Shown here one piece after another: positions 20,522-31,011 of a stretch of 64,000 bases of DNA. The DNA comes from Aspidapion aeneum (taxonomy: Eukaryota; Arthropoda; Insecta; Coleoptera; Brentidae): the NCBI GenBank assembly GCA_963576565.1, contig OY755047.1:29301351-29365350 (forward strand), given 5' to 3'. Within the stretch, counting starts at the first letter, position 1. The number at the start of each line of letters is the position of its first letter. The notes beneath the pieces were generated by a model, which saw nothing but the letters and a program-made list of their open reading frames with translations, was not told the DNA's origin and made no database searches. The position numbers and the translations under genes are program-made.

Positions 20522-22025
20522 CTGAGGATAGGACAATTCGCCGCGACCGATTCACCGCGGTGGGATTTGCCGTGGGGACAATTTGCGCCGGCCATTTTGC
20601 CGCGGGAACAATTCGCCGCAAGATTTTTTGTTTCATGATATTACCATCGGCAACTGTTTATACAGTTTTATTTAGCTTGACTTTATATAATATATTTGTT
20701 TATTTGTTTGGTGATAATCTTTTTTAGACTTTCCCAACTAGGTATAGTCTAAATTATACGCATTTGTAATGACGTCACCAGGTGAGAAAATAACGTATGG
20801 CGTAAATATTTTTGTCAATCAATGTTTTTTGATTGACAGTGACGGATACTTCACATAACCAATTACCTACCTATTTGAATCATAGACACTACTTTTTTTA
20901 AAAGTTTATTGTCACCGCTGTTTATAATATACTAAACAAAGATAAACAAAAATGACGTCATTACAAATGGGTATGATTTGAACTATAGTTGATGGTTAGT
21001 ATATAATTCAAATTTTTTTTTATAAGAAAAATAAATAAAATGAGGGATCCAAAATGACGGGTTTTCCCATTTATGCATCAAACTCGGAACTATGAGATCT
21101 TTCAGGTCGCTCATTATTATTCTTAACATAAACTAAAAAAATTCAAAATGGGGGATAGAAAATGGCGGACTTTTCTATGTATGAACCAATATGCATCAAA
21201 TTCGGAACTTAAACTTAAAAAAAATTAAAATGGCGGATCCACAATGGCGCACTTTCTTATTTATAAACTGATTTGCCCAAAACTTGGGATATCGCGGCGC
21301 TTAAGGCAACTCAATACAAATTTAAAAACAAGAAAATGGCGGATTTTTCCATTTATGAACCGATATGCATCAGATTCGGAAGTTTGGGATGTTTCAGGTC
21401 GCTGATTATGATTTTTAACTTAAACTTAAAAAGAACCAAAATGGCGGATTTACAATGGCCCACACTCTTATTTATAAACCGATTTGCCTCGAACTCGAAA
21501 CATCGCGACGCGTAAGGTAACTCAATACAACTTTTGAGTCAAATTTAAAAACATGAAAATGGCGGATTTTCCCATTTATGAATCGATATGCATCAAATTC
21601 GAAACTTTGGGGTGTTTTAGATTGTTGATTATGATTTCTTACTTAAAAAAAGTTAATTTAGGTCAAAAATAATAATCAGCCACCTGAAAGGTCTCAAAGT
21701 TTCGAGTTTGATGCAAATCGTTTCATAAATAGGAAAATCCGCCATTTTGGATCCGCCGTTTATTTAATTTTCTAATAAAAAAAATGTTAAATTTTATACT
21801 AACCACCAAATACCTAGTTGGAAAAGTTTTAAAAAAGTTATAATCAAACAAATATATTTATTATATGAAGTCAAGCTGAATAAAACTGTTTAAACAATTG
21901 CCAATGTTAATATCATAAAACAAAAAATCTAGCGGCGAATTATCCCCGCGGCGAATCGGCCAGGGAGAATTGTCCCCGTGGCGAATGAAACAGCGGCGAA
22001 TCGGCCCGCGGCGAATCGGATCAGT
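20522..22025. mobile_element. Foldback-type element with GGCGAAT-rich ends
   Basis: Long inverted ends (about 20531-20760 and 21785-22020) are built outside from repeated short modules of the type CCGCGGCGAATTGTCC / GCGGCGAATCGGCC. Inside, they share matching unique sequence, for example TTATTTAGCTTGACTTTATA against its complement. The middle (21040-21700) holds imperfect repeats with AAAATGGCGGAT and CGATATGCATCAAATTCGGA. No transposase was seen. Long modular inverted ends are typical of foldback elements. The target duplication is unclear. Confidence 0.65.
20743..20987. mobile_element. MITE nested in the foldback left arm (TA target)
   Basis: Inverted ends of about 34 bases share CATTTGTAATGACGTCA and its complement, and begin TATAGT on both sides. 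The total is about 245 bp, with no coding content. A TA dinucleotide at each end fits Tc1/mariner-type mobilisation. The right foldback arm lacks this insert, so it arrived after the foldback formed. Confidence 0.65.
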
Positions 22026-22072
22026 AGATGGAGCTTCTTGCGAGAGTTTTCTCACTATTTACATAGGATTAG

Positions 22073-22265
22073 ACGAAACAGTTAACTGTCAACACTTATT
22101 AGGTGTCCATTAGATCTTGAACCCTCGTGAGGTTAAGCTTTTAAGCTACCCACGGAAAAATATGAGAGAAACAAAAACTCCTTTTTACCCGATTAGCCAC
22201 GAAACTTGTTTGATTTTTAAATTCACGTATACTAAATTTCACGTTTTTTATTCGTTTTTAGTTGC
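22073..22265 (+). repeat. Retrozyme fragment beginning at a half hammerhead
   Basis: It starts with GACGAAACAGTTAACTGTC and AACACTTATTAGGTGTCC, the 3' half of the ribozyme, and then follows the retrozyme unit (ATTAGATCTTGAACC, CCCACGGAAAAATATGAGAG, TTACCCGATTAGCCACG). The 5' half of the hammerhead is absent. Confidence 0.7.
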
Positions 22266-22299
22266 TACTGTAGACTTATTCAAAAATGTTCAAATTTTA

Positions 22300-23030
22300 T
22301 GGAACTAAATGAATTTAGTTCCAAAAAATGTATTTTAAATAACTTCTCAAAATTTCAAAAAACTAGATTCTTACGCTATACAAAATTTTAATATCCATAT
22401 TACTTAAAAGTAACGTTTTGTGGGTTAGAACCGTTAGGATGATAAGTGTTTCGATGATTTTATCACAGGTAATACAGGGCTTAAATCCTCTTGAGCTTCA
22501 AATTGGCCTCCTCAAACGAAATGAGCATAATTTATCAGGGGCCAACTAACATATAAGTCATTAAAAAATTCCGAATCTGCTCTTGTGAAATGATACTTTT
22601 TCATTTGATAGCATTTTTCCCGTAAATGTTTAGCCCTTGGCGCGTTTTTTTTTCTGTAAATTATTTTATTTTTTCGAAATTCTCGCTCGTTTCTTTTTTC
22701 TTTTTACCCGAAATTCTTTAAATAATACTTAATTTTTCTTAATTTATTTTTGCCCATTGCAAAATGTTTTCCACAACACGATTTTTTCCAACATGTATTT
22801 GAATTTTACATTTCTGTCATGTCATGTCTGCTGCGCAACTTTTTACAATTTTTCAGTAATTTTTGTGGTCCCATTTTTGCCGTAAATAAGTGCAGAAATT
22901 TTCGCCCACGATTCTAATTTCTTTGTAAAAAAATCTAATTTAAAAATAAAAATCAAATAGTATTTTTTATCTTGCAACTTTTTCCTTTATCCTAGAATGT
23001 GTTAGCCATTCTCTAGGTATTAAGCCTGGG
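22300..23030. other. AT-rich stretch, no gene seen
   Basis: No coding pattern or repeat structure is supported. Confidence 0.4.
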
Positions 23031-23037
23031 GTTCAAG

Positions 23038-23087
23038 CTAAGGTCACTCATCGTCAAGCAAGCTTGCTTGACGATGAGTGACCTTAG
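23038..23087. repeat. Perfect 50-bp palindrome without spacer
   Basis: Bases 23038-23062 (CTAAGGTCACTCATCGTCAA then GCAAG) are followed immediately by their exact reverse complement at 23063-23087. There is no loop and no mismatch. Confidence 0.9.
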
Positions 23088-23114
23088 TTCAAGCTCCTTC
23101 AAAATGGCCTGGAT

Positions 23115-23934
23115 CAGTAGCGGCTGCTACAGGGAGGGCAACGGGGCAGTGCCCTCCCAAAACTAGACAACAAACAGTAGTTTTAATTGATTTATTTTAA
23201 AAAAGTTAAGTCTTCCCGTACGACATGTCTAGTTCTTTTTTTTAGTCTGTGGTTAACAAAAGGCGATTAATTGGGTAAACTTTTTTCCGTAAATAATTTC
23301 AAGCCGGCAGCACCGCGCGGGACAAGATTTCAATTTCACCCGTTTTTCAGCGGTGTATGGTTGGCTGTTCTCGCGCGGGGGTGAGAAGAATGTTTATTTG
23401 GTTGACGTCGGCCATATTTATCGTGCGAAAACTTTCGTTGCCCTTCCTACGTGTTGCCGGTTCTATCCTTAGTGAGGACGTATGAGTTTGTTTTTATTTG
23501 AGGTAGGTCAGTAGTTAAAAGCCTTGCCTTTTCAAAACGGAAATAAATACCGTCGATTATATAATTAACCGTACAAATTTAAATAAGTTGACATATCAAC
23601 TTCGATTAGAAATAAAATCTTTAGGGCCACATAGACCGGACCCAAAAATTCTAAAATTTAAGTAAAATTTTAGTGCAAGTAATAAAAAATTAAACGATGC
23701 TAAAAACTGGTTTTGCGGTTTTGAAAAACGAAATGCTTTTTTTTTGCCTTATTATTTGTCTTGTTATGAACAGTCCACGAAGTGATCCTGCGTGGGTGGC
23801 AAACGGAATGTGTGATATCAAGCACTTTAGTGAAAAGTTAAAATAAAATTGTTTAGGTAAGTTTTTTTCTCCTGTTGCATGCAATATAAATTTCTGCCCC
23901 CTCCCCCATATTTTAACGTCACTAGCCGCCACTG
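23115..23934. mobile_element. hAT non-autonomous element, 820 bp
   Basis: The ends CAGTAGCGGCTGCTAC and the complement of CACTAGCCGCCACTG (CAGTGGCGGCTAGTG) are inverted repeats. A perfect 8-bp duplication GCCTGGAT flanks them (23107-23114 and 23935-23942). Just inside both ends lie G-rich runs (GGGAGGGC and its counterpart). No transposase domain was recognised. The CAGTGGCGG end links it to the outer hAT at 566. Confidence 0.9.
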
Positions 23935-24359
23935 GCCTGGATGGTCCCCTCCCTGAGAAATCAGTATATGATATAGAACAAGAATAGTACATTGAAAACC
24001 TAATAACTGGGCCCATTTAAACCCAAAGCCAAAATGTTTTAGCCCCAGCGTAGGTCTCCTCAAAGTTTCGTGTATTGTATACTTACTGAATTTTTGCGAT
24101 TGCTTTTAATCTCCAAAGGATTTAAAAGTATCATTTTACTCCGTCAAAAAAGTACACCAAACGAATTCTAGTTTTTAGGGTGCCAAAAAAAAAAACGATT
24201 GCACGAGATTTTTGTTTTATATAAGGGGCAGCAGTTTCTTCCTTTGCCTCGGGCAACCAAAAAGTTAGGGAAGCCCCTGATGACATGAAGCTCAATCATG
24301 TAAAACAAAAGCGCATCCTACATTCTCCTATAGCCTGTGATAAAAGAATCCAGCACGTC

Positions 24360-24765
24360 AACAATACTGACAGTAGTATTTGATGCTTCAAGTAAAACTA
24401 CCTGCAAATACAAGGCCTCAAACTGCAGCACGAATTTTGATAATCTTTTTTGTTGGAGAAGAATATGAAATTGTGTTGGCGCAGATATCGAGAATATGTT
24501 TTGTCAGATTAAAATTGATTCGGAAAACCCGAAATATCAAACAATTCTAGGGAAAGATACCTTCCCGTTATACTTAACAGGATTTCTATGTTGACGACCT
24601 ACTCTCTGGGGCAGATACATTTGAAGACGCTATTATTTTTCCTGGAGGGTTCACTCTACATAAAGCTTTTAAAGTTTTCTTAAAAAACAAATACATTCTT
24701 CGACACTCAAGCATGGAATTAGAAAAAAACATGGAAGTCACTTCAACCGTACAAATAGGATAGGG
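24360..24765 (+). pseudogene. BEL/Pao reverse transcriptase relic
   Basis: The frames give FDASSKTT, then ADIENMFCQIKIDSENPKYQ, the RT segment with the catalytic ADIE(K)MF box. After a deletion and shift, FYVDDLLSGADTFEDAI-like and GGFTLHKAFKV segments follow, the second catalytic box of BEL/Pao. The order and spacing match the pol of the complete element at 50502-54587, but the sequence is different, so this is another family. Several stops, no protease, RNase H or integrase. In life the enzyme copies the retrotransposon RNA inside Gag particles. Confidence 0.75.
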
Positions 24766-24769
24766 GTTC

Positions 24770-26490
24770 GGACGTTGAACGCTATTTTTTGATAAGTTGA
24801 TTTTAAGTTGTCCTGTAGCTTAGTGAAATAGCACACCATTTTGTTTCCAAATAATATATATCTTTTCTCAGCCAACGATAAAGACCGGCCATGGCGCGTT
24901 ATAAGCAAGTCGGCGGTCATGTGATCTTAGGAGTCCCAGGATTCTTATTGTATTGCTTAATATATTATATGTTTTTACACAATTTAAATAAATTAACAAA
25001 AAATTTTGTTCTTTTATAGGCAAAAATTGAAAAAAATATTTTGCTGATATATGTGTTTATTATGGATAAAAGAACTGAATCTATAAAATAAAAAATTATA
25101 CAAAATGTGCACTCTAATATCTCCAGGTACATATATTAGGTACATAATATCGTTAGTAACTTCAAATCTATACAAGTCTTTCAAAATTGGACATATCAAA
25201 CCTAAGCTTTTAGTTTTTTAATTTTTCTTTGACTGTCATCATCTTTGAGTTCTTATTCAAAGATTTATTGGCAGACACTAAATCATTGTGCTTTTTAATA
25301 AAATTATTTAAAAAAACTTTACATGCCCATAAACTAATTATTTCAAGCTTTGACAACAGTTTTTCTTCACAAAAACACTCACTCTAGCGAGTGAAGAAAA
25401 ATTTTCAATATAAAGCATTTCACAATAATTTATTAAAAAGAAACAAGTCATTTTGTGAATAAGTGAGATGGTTTTCCCATTCAATGAACTGAATGTAGTG
25501 GTCGTCAATAATTTTTTGAAAAATTACCCAGCACAAAGTTTAATATCTATTTCAATAAAGTGTAAGTTAACTACCAACTCATGCTCTTTTAAAAGCTGTA
25601 TCTTACTTTTTAAATATTTCACACTACCAGAGAGATTACTATCTGTTAACAATATTTTACAAATCAGTTTTTTAATATTGCGAGGGTGCGGAAGACATAG
25701 TACCTTAGAATTGTAAATTGACGTGTATGCACTTTATAACTGGATAAACAGAGATAAAGCCAACATTAAAGTGTATCCACCATATCTTCGATTCTCAGGT
25801 TACCTTTTCAAGAGACCTAATTGTTCAATAAGAAATGACAACTAAACACATTTTTTACTCTCACTATCGAAAATGTCACTAAGGATGTCTATTACTTGAT
25901 CAATCTTAGTTAAGATCTTATCTATTACCACTTCTTTCCCGTTTGCAACATATTAGGTTTCAGTTTTATAGTTGGACCGACAAGGAACAACACTAATTAC
26001 ACGTTCGCGGCATTGTTTATCTTATAGGTATTTTCTTTATAATTTACTCATTAGCCATTAATTATTTTAACGCAGCCCACTACAGTCTTTTTCGTGGGCT
26101 ACGTTATTTTAATAACTTTGATAAAATTCACATAAAATTAGTGCCCGAATTAAAAAAAAATCGACGTAAACAAACATACCAAAACTAAACACATACATGT
26201 TTTATAATGACAGCGCGCCGTGAGGCGTTTTTTTGTGGCACTCCTACGGTCACGTGATATTTCCGCGCCCGGGCCGGTCTTTCTCGTGGGCTGCGATATC
26301 TTTTATATACATTTGATTAAACCTCGTATTTCTTATTTATAAACGTTGCATTTTTCTCAAATAGTACTTGGGCCGGCAGAAAATGTAAGGTTTCACATTA
26401 CCCTTATTACTACTATAGTTCATATAGATTTGCTTGGCAAAGATAACTTTTTTTTAGCAGGGCGGTTTATCATTTACATGTCTTTTTAAT
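24770..26490. other. No gene seen; possible short MITE near 26.07-26.31 kb
   Basis: Mostly AT-rich. CGCAGCCCAC near 26070 is complemented by GTGGGCTGCG near 26290, with TCTTTCTCGTGGGCT-like repeats nearby, hinting at a MITE of about 235 bp. Its ends are not well defined. A short hairpin (TTTTTCTTCAC / GTGAAGAAAAA) lies near 25370-25410. Confidence 0.35.
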
Positions 26491-26499
26491 CCGTCTTTG

Positions 26500-26665
26500 G
26501 ACTAAAAAGGGGCGGGCCGTCACACCATGTAGTATAGGTAGTAGTCTGTAGACTGAATTGTTTAGTTTCACTTGAAAACGGTTAGAGATACTTACAATGG
26601 TCTGAAATTTTGTTTATACTCAATCATTGTCTACGAGGTTTAAACAAACAAATAACACATGTTTG
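26500..26665 (+). repeat. Penelope-like element junction: coding end, terminal stem-loop, next coding start
   Basis: GGGCGGGCCGTCACACC and GTAGTCTGTAGACTG match 2230-2310. CACTTGAAAACGGTTAGAGA, TACTTACA and ATGGTCTGAAATTTTG, with CAATCATTGTCTACGAG, follow. The 3' arm of the hammerhead-like stem is deleted. This shows the end of one copy running into the start of another, the usual head-to-tail terminal structure of this class. Confidence 0.6.
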
Positions 26666-26669
26666 GAGT

Positions 26670-27560
26670 TATCTAAAAAAAGTTTTTCGTCGAAAATAAT
26701 ACTCTCTCAAGTCACTGCTTCGAGGGCTAGGAAGGTAAAAATTGAAAGCCGGTATTTTATAGTGATTGAACAAGGCCAACTTTGGTAGCTCCGATTTTCC
26801 AGTTCCAGTTCCAGCTTGACAGATTGACTATTCTTTTTGGATAACCACCCTATTTATAACTCCGACTTAAAAAGAAACGGCGCGGCGCACAGTGGAACGA
26901 CCTTATGGGAACAGAGGGACATGAGGTTTTTTACTTGAACCTTTTAATCTGGAAAAGCTAGGAATGAGTTTTATACACAATCATATTGTACAAAGAGCAA
27001 CGTGTTAAGTAAAATAAAAAAATAGTTACTTTAAACCATATACAGGGTGACCCAAAAATGTAGGGCATTTTATAAAAACCTATTTTTCTTATATGCATAT
27101 AAGTTTGCTTAAATGTCATCTAAATTTTTCGTCTTGAATTTTTTAGAAAGAAGGAGCTTTCATTTTTATTATAAAAACATATTTTTTTATAACACAGTAA
27201 AAACCTAGACAGGGTGTTTAACATAAATGAATCTTTGTCAATTGGTCTTTACTTAAATATTTTTGTAGAATTTTCATAATCTTAGTCATATTTGAAAAAG
27301 TCACTAGGTATTTCAACATTAAAAAATTGTCACTTTCGACATTTCACAAACAATTAAGATGGCTGACAAATTTAGCTATTAGGGTATTTAAAAAATATAT
27401 TTTGTATTTAGGCAGCTAAAAATATACATCTGATTTTCTAACCATTTTCGAAATAAATTACAGAGGCAAATAAAGATTAAAAAATCAAGTATGCCGTGAT
27501 TGACACATATTGATATCAAGACAATGGTTGTCATAGGTATATTATAAAAATATAAACAGT
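26670..27560. other. No gene seen; holds ACAGGGTG-type ends
   Basis: CAGGGTGACCC near 27044 and CAGGGTGTTTA near 27210 resemble a terminal motif of insect DNA transposons. Similar ACACCCTGTA ends occur near 41.8, 44.1 and 57.0 kb. No complete element was delimited. Confidence 0.35.
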
Positions 27561-27563
27561 AGG

Positions 27564-27884
27564 ATGACATTTCCTATTGACAATATTCACAGTATACCAA
27601 TTCAATATTACTCATTTAAAGACATGCCTGCAAATAACAACAGAACAGAAAGAACTAAGGCAGAAAGAAATATGATCAAATTATTTGACAGGCATTTTAG
27701 ACCCACTTTGCGAGAACTTAGTGCGCTCATACGCGGAGAGCAAGAGGTGCCGGAACTCAACAGAAGCAGTTTTCCGTAAGAAATTGTAGATTTTGAGGCC
27801 AAGTTGGGCCAGTCTGCAGAACCTGCTTTAAGTCAAGAGGAAGATGCAACCACAACATCAAATTCCACAAATGAGGAATAATAC
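27564..27884 (+). pseudogene. Unrecognised coding-like frame with one in-frame stop
   Basis: A frame from the ATG at 27564 runs 71 codons to TAA at 27777, then continues open to a second TAA at 27882. It contains ERTKAERNMIKLFDRHFRPT and LRELSALIRG. After the first stop it has an acidic, Ser/Thr-rich tail (EEDATTTSNSTNEE). Composition and codon use look more coding-like than the flanks. A TTCACAG acceptor-like site lies at 27586-27592, so it might be a last exon. I do not recognise the family. The end lies in one arm of an inverted repeat (27868-27903 and 28040-28075). Confidence 0.4.
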
Positions 27885-28075
27885 CTATTTCTTGTTTTTT
27901 TATGTTCGGGATTCAAAAAGTAAATGTATAAATTTTGTGTATAAAAAGTACATATAAAGATACCATGTGGGTTACTAAACATTAAAAGAAATAACTTAAA
28001 ACTATACTTATTTAATAAACATTTAATATATTATTAATTTAAAAAAAAAACAAGAAATAGGTATTATTCCTCATG
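27868..28075. repeat. Inverted repeat around the 3' end of the unrecognised frame
   Basis: ATGAGGAATAATACCTATTT plus CTTGTTTTTTT (27871-27901) is repeated as its complement at about 28042-28074. About 140 AT-rich bases lie between. Confidence 0.75.
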
Positions 28076-28217
28076 TGTCGCGGGCAGAGCCAATAAATAA
28101 AAACGAAAACGAACGAAAGAACATTTTCAATGCGTAAAGGTTCATTTAACAATCAATTTCGAATAATCGTAATTTCGTTCTAAATTGATTTCATGTACGT
28201 ACTCATTTACAATAGAC

Positions 28218-28684
28218 TAGTGATGTAATTGGAAATTTCCGAATGTGTCTCAGAAATATTGGAAATATTGAAAATATTTAAAAAAATATTATCTTTCATT
28301 TTGTAACCTTATAAGCATTAAACTTACTATAGAACAATTTTTATTTCCTCTACTATTGAAGATTTTGAGGAAGTAGACTGGCAAGACAATGTTATTGAGT
28401 GTGATACTAATGACAACGATGAAGATATGACTCTTACTCGACTAGTGAATATTGTAGTATGTCAAGAATGAGATTTTTGTTGTACAAATTTGACCTTATT
28501 TCTGTTTATTTGTTTGAAGAATAACTCCTGATTTGCGTTCATGTATAAGCCTTCTGGGTTTCCCGGTGTTTTGTTATGATTTTTATAAATAAATGTTCCC
28601 TTTTTTCTTATTTTTTAAATATGTTTCAGGAAATATTTCCGGAAATATTTCCGAAAATATATTTCTGAAAATTTTACAACACTA
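28218..28684. mobile_element. hAT deletion derivative, 467 bp
   Basis: The ends are TAGTGATGTAA and the complement of TTACAACACTA (TAGTGTTGTAA), matching at 10 of 11 positions. A perfect 8-bp duplication CAATAGAC flanks them (28210-28217 and 28685-28692). Inside, 28341-28467 on the plus strand reads as a coding-like tail (TIEDFEEVDWQDN, MTLTRLVNIVVCQE) ending in a stop, probably the transposase C-terminus left after internal deletion. Just inside the ends, AAATATTTCC-type repeats occur. Confidence 0.85.
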
Positions 28685-28699
28685 CAATAGACTTATTAA

Positions 28700-29440
28700 C
28701 GTCATGATTGTGACCCCTCGAGCGAAAGAGATGTAGGCTTAGATTTGACCCACTGCAAATAATTATAGAATCTTTCTTCAAAACTGTGCTTCTTAGCGGG
28801 ACTTTGGTAATTTTTTCTATGTAAATTTGAAAGCGTAACCATTGTTTATAGCTTATTTTGGTTTGTGTGCCCCTCAGTGTAACGTCAATCCTAATAGGTC
28901 TATAGCCAGTTTTTAGGTTATGGTAGACCCGTGTTTATTTTTGAAAAAGCGTATGCAAAAATTATAAATTTTGTGAAAAGACTAGTTTTTGGGTGTTTTA
29001 GCCCTCGTAACTGAGCTGGTGTGCTATCATTTTATCCAAAGCAACCAAAAACAAAAAATTATTTTTCTCTAACCTTCTAATTTCAAACCAAATTGCGTCA
29101 AAGCTTGAAATTGCCAAGGTGCTTGATCACATTTTAATTCCACTTTGGCTTAAGCACACGTCAAAGTGGCTATGTAAATGATTCTGAACAAATTAATATG
29201 TGAAACTTACAGTAAACACGTTCGAAAATAATTCTAAATGCGACTAAATAGCGCTACGACAAAATAGCGCCAATACAAAATAGCGCCGTTCTAGAAATAA
29301 ATTTTTTTGCAGTAATATGAAAAGGGCAGTAAATCCCGTATTTTCGAAAATTGGGTGAAAATATAGTGTCATAATCGAGGTCATAATCATCAAAAAATTA
29401 TTTTGTTTTGTTGTATTGTTTTCGAAGAAAATTTTTTTTC
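28700..29440. other. No gene seen
   Basis: AT-rich. A small cluster of AAAATAGCGCC repeats lies at about 29245-29290. Nothing else could be supported. Confidence 0.4.
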
Positions 29441-29444
29441 GAGA

Positions 29445-29880
29445 TAACGCCGAAAATGTGTTATTTGGGTGTATTTTGACCTATCCTAGCAATATCGTCG
29501 TGACGTCTGTCTGTGTGTGTGTGTGTGTGTATTATTTTTCTGTCCGTAACACAATAGCTCCTAAACCGCTCAACCGATTTCCATAAAATTTTCAGGTAAA
29601 ATAGTGTCCGACACTCTAACGAGCTGATTAGATTTTGGTCAAAATCTATTAATGCTAATGACAGTTTTTTGACAATTAATTTTTTAATGGAGTATCGCAT
29701 CAATATGCCGCTTTCACAATATGATAGACTACATCGTGCTTAATAGTTTGTGTAGGATTAGTTTCCGAGATATTAAAAAAATGTTTTTAAGGGTGATTAT
29801 GATAGCTTCCTTCACTTGAAGTGTGGCAATAGGCTAGCTAAGAAGGTATCAGATCCGTCATGGATCCATTTATTTTTGTC
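29445..29880 (-). repeat. Dispersed repeat family B, copy 2
   Basis: The minus strand matches 6586-7065 throughout, including GGATCTGATACCTT, AGCTAGCCTATT, TTAGGAGCTATTGTGTTACG, a (CA)n run (29512-29535 on plus as GTGT) and CACGACGATATTGCTAGG. Confidence 0.7.
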
Positions 29881-29980
29881 TAGGTTTTGCACTCCATGTT
29901 GTCTTAAAATATAATCACAAAAAGTTAGTTTTAGCGCCCTAGATATAAATTATACAACCAGGAGAATTTAGTGGCATAAG

Positions 29981-30051
29981 GGCTCAGGCTGGATTTGAAC
30001 CAGCGCCCCTTCAATATCCAGGCAAACGCTCTTCGACTGAGCAATCGAGGC
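29981..30051 (-). tRNA. tRNA-like pseudogene, array unit 1
   Basis: A 71-base block with a B-box-type GGTTCAAATCC and an intact T arm (GCTGG/CCAGC). The anticodon stem is broken (TTTGC against TTGAA) and the acceptor is imperfect. The loop would present GGA. Confidence 0.5.
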
Positions 30052-30417
30052 ACTGATTCAAAATTCGCCTATTGGAAACCGTTTCGTTATCTCTAATTTT
30101 TCTTTGTTAGTATAGGTGTGTGCACTGAAGCTTCCAGTATCTACGAGAACACTGTAGGTATTATATGAGGATGGGAGATGAATACACATTCACGATTGTT
30201 AGTTGTATGAAACCCTATTTATACATCTACCATTGATGCATGACATATAGCACGTCACTAAAGGTGTCAAATGTGGAATTTCCAACAAACAATACCAAGC
30301 CAAACTGAAAATCACAAAGGCTAGTTTTAGCGCCCTAGATATAAATTATACAACGAGAAGAATTTAGTGGCATAAGGGCAAGAAAAAAATAAGAAAAATA
30401 AGATAATAAAAAGATTT

Positions 30418-30488
30418 GCCTCAGGCTGGATTTGAACCAGCGACCCTTCGCTATCCAGGCAAACGCTCTTCCACTGAGGTACCGAGGC
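30418..30488 (-). tRNA. tRNA-like cloverleaf, array unit 2 (loop anticodon GGA)
   Basis: A 71-base block. The acceptor GCCTCGG pairs with CTGAGGC (one G-U). A D arm is present. Anticodon stem TTTGC pairs with GCGAA around loop CTGGATA. The variable region is five bases. T arm GCTGG TTCAAAT CCAGC is perfect. A and B box promoters look usable. The loop reads GGA (serine), but the short variable arm is not that of a serine tRNA, so I treat it as a tRNA-derived repeat rather than a decoding tRNA. Confidence 0.55.
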
Positions 30489-30940
30489 ACTGATTCAAAA
30501 TCCGGACGTGTCTGTTCTTAAGCTTTCGGTAGCTATGAGAACACGGTAGGTATTATATTGGAATGGGAGAGAAATACACATTCACGATTGTTAGTTGTAT
30601 AAAACCCTATGTATCCATCTATCAGTGGTGCACCACATATAGCGCGATACTAAAGGAGTCAGACGGTTCGGTTCGGTTCGGTTCGGTAGGTATTTTATTA
30701 GAAAAGGAGAGCAATACACATTCACGATTGTTAGTTGTATGGAACCCCATGTATCCATCTATCAGTGGTGCACGACATATAGCGCGTTACTAAAGGAGTC
30801 GGACGTGGAATTTTCAACAAACAATATCAAGCCAAACTGAAAATCCCAAAGGTTAGTTTTAGCGCCCTAGATATAAATTATACAACGATGAGAATTAAGT
30901 GGCATAAGGGCAAGGGAAAAATAAGATAATAAAAAGATTT

Positions 30941-31011
30941 AGCTCAGGCTGGATTTGAACCAGCAACCCTTCGCTATTCAGGCAAACGCTCTGCCACTGA
31001 GCTACCGAGAC
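30941..31011 (-). tRNA. tRNA-like cloverleaf, array unit 3 (loop anticodon GAA)
   Basis: D arm GCTC/GAGC, anticodon stem TTTGC/GCGAA with loop CTGAATA, and a T arm with TTCAAAT are all intact. The acceptor end is mismatched (GTCTCGG against CTGAGCT). The loop reads GAA (phenylalanine), but the body does not resemble a standard phenylalanine tRNA. Confidence 0.5.
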
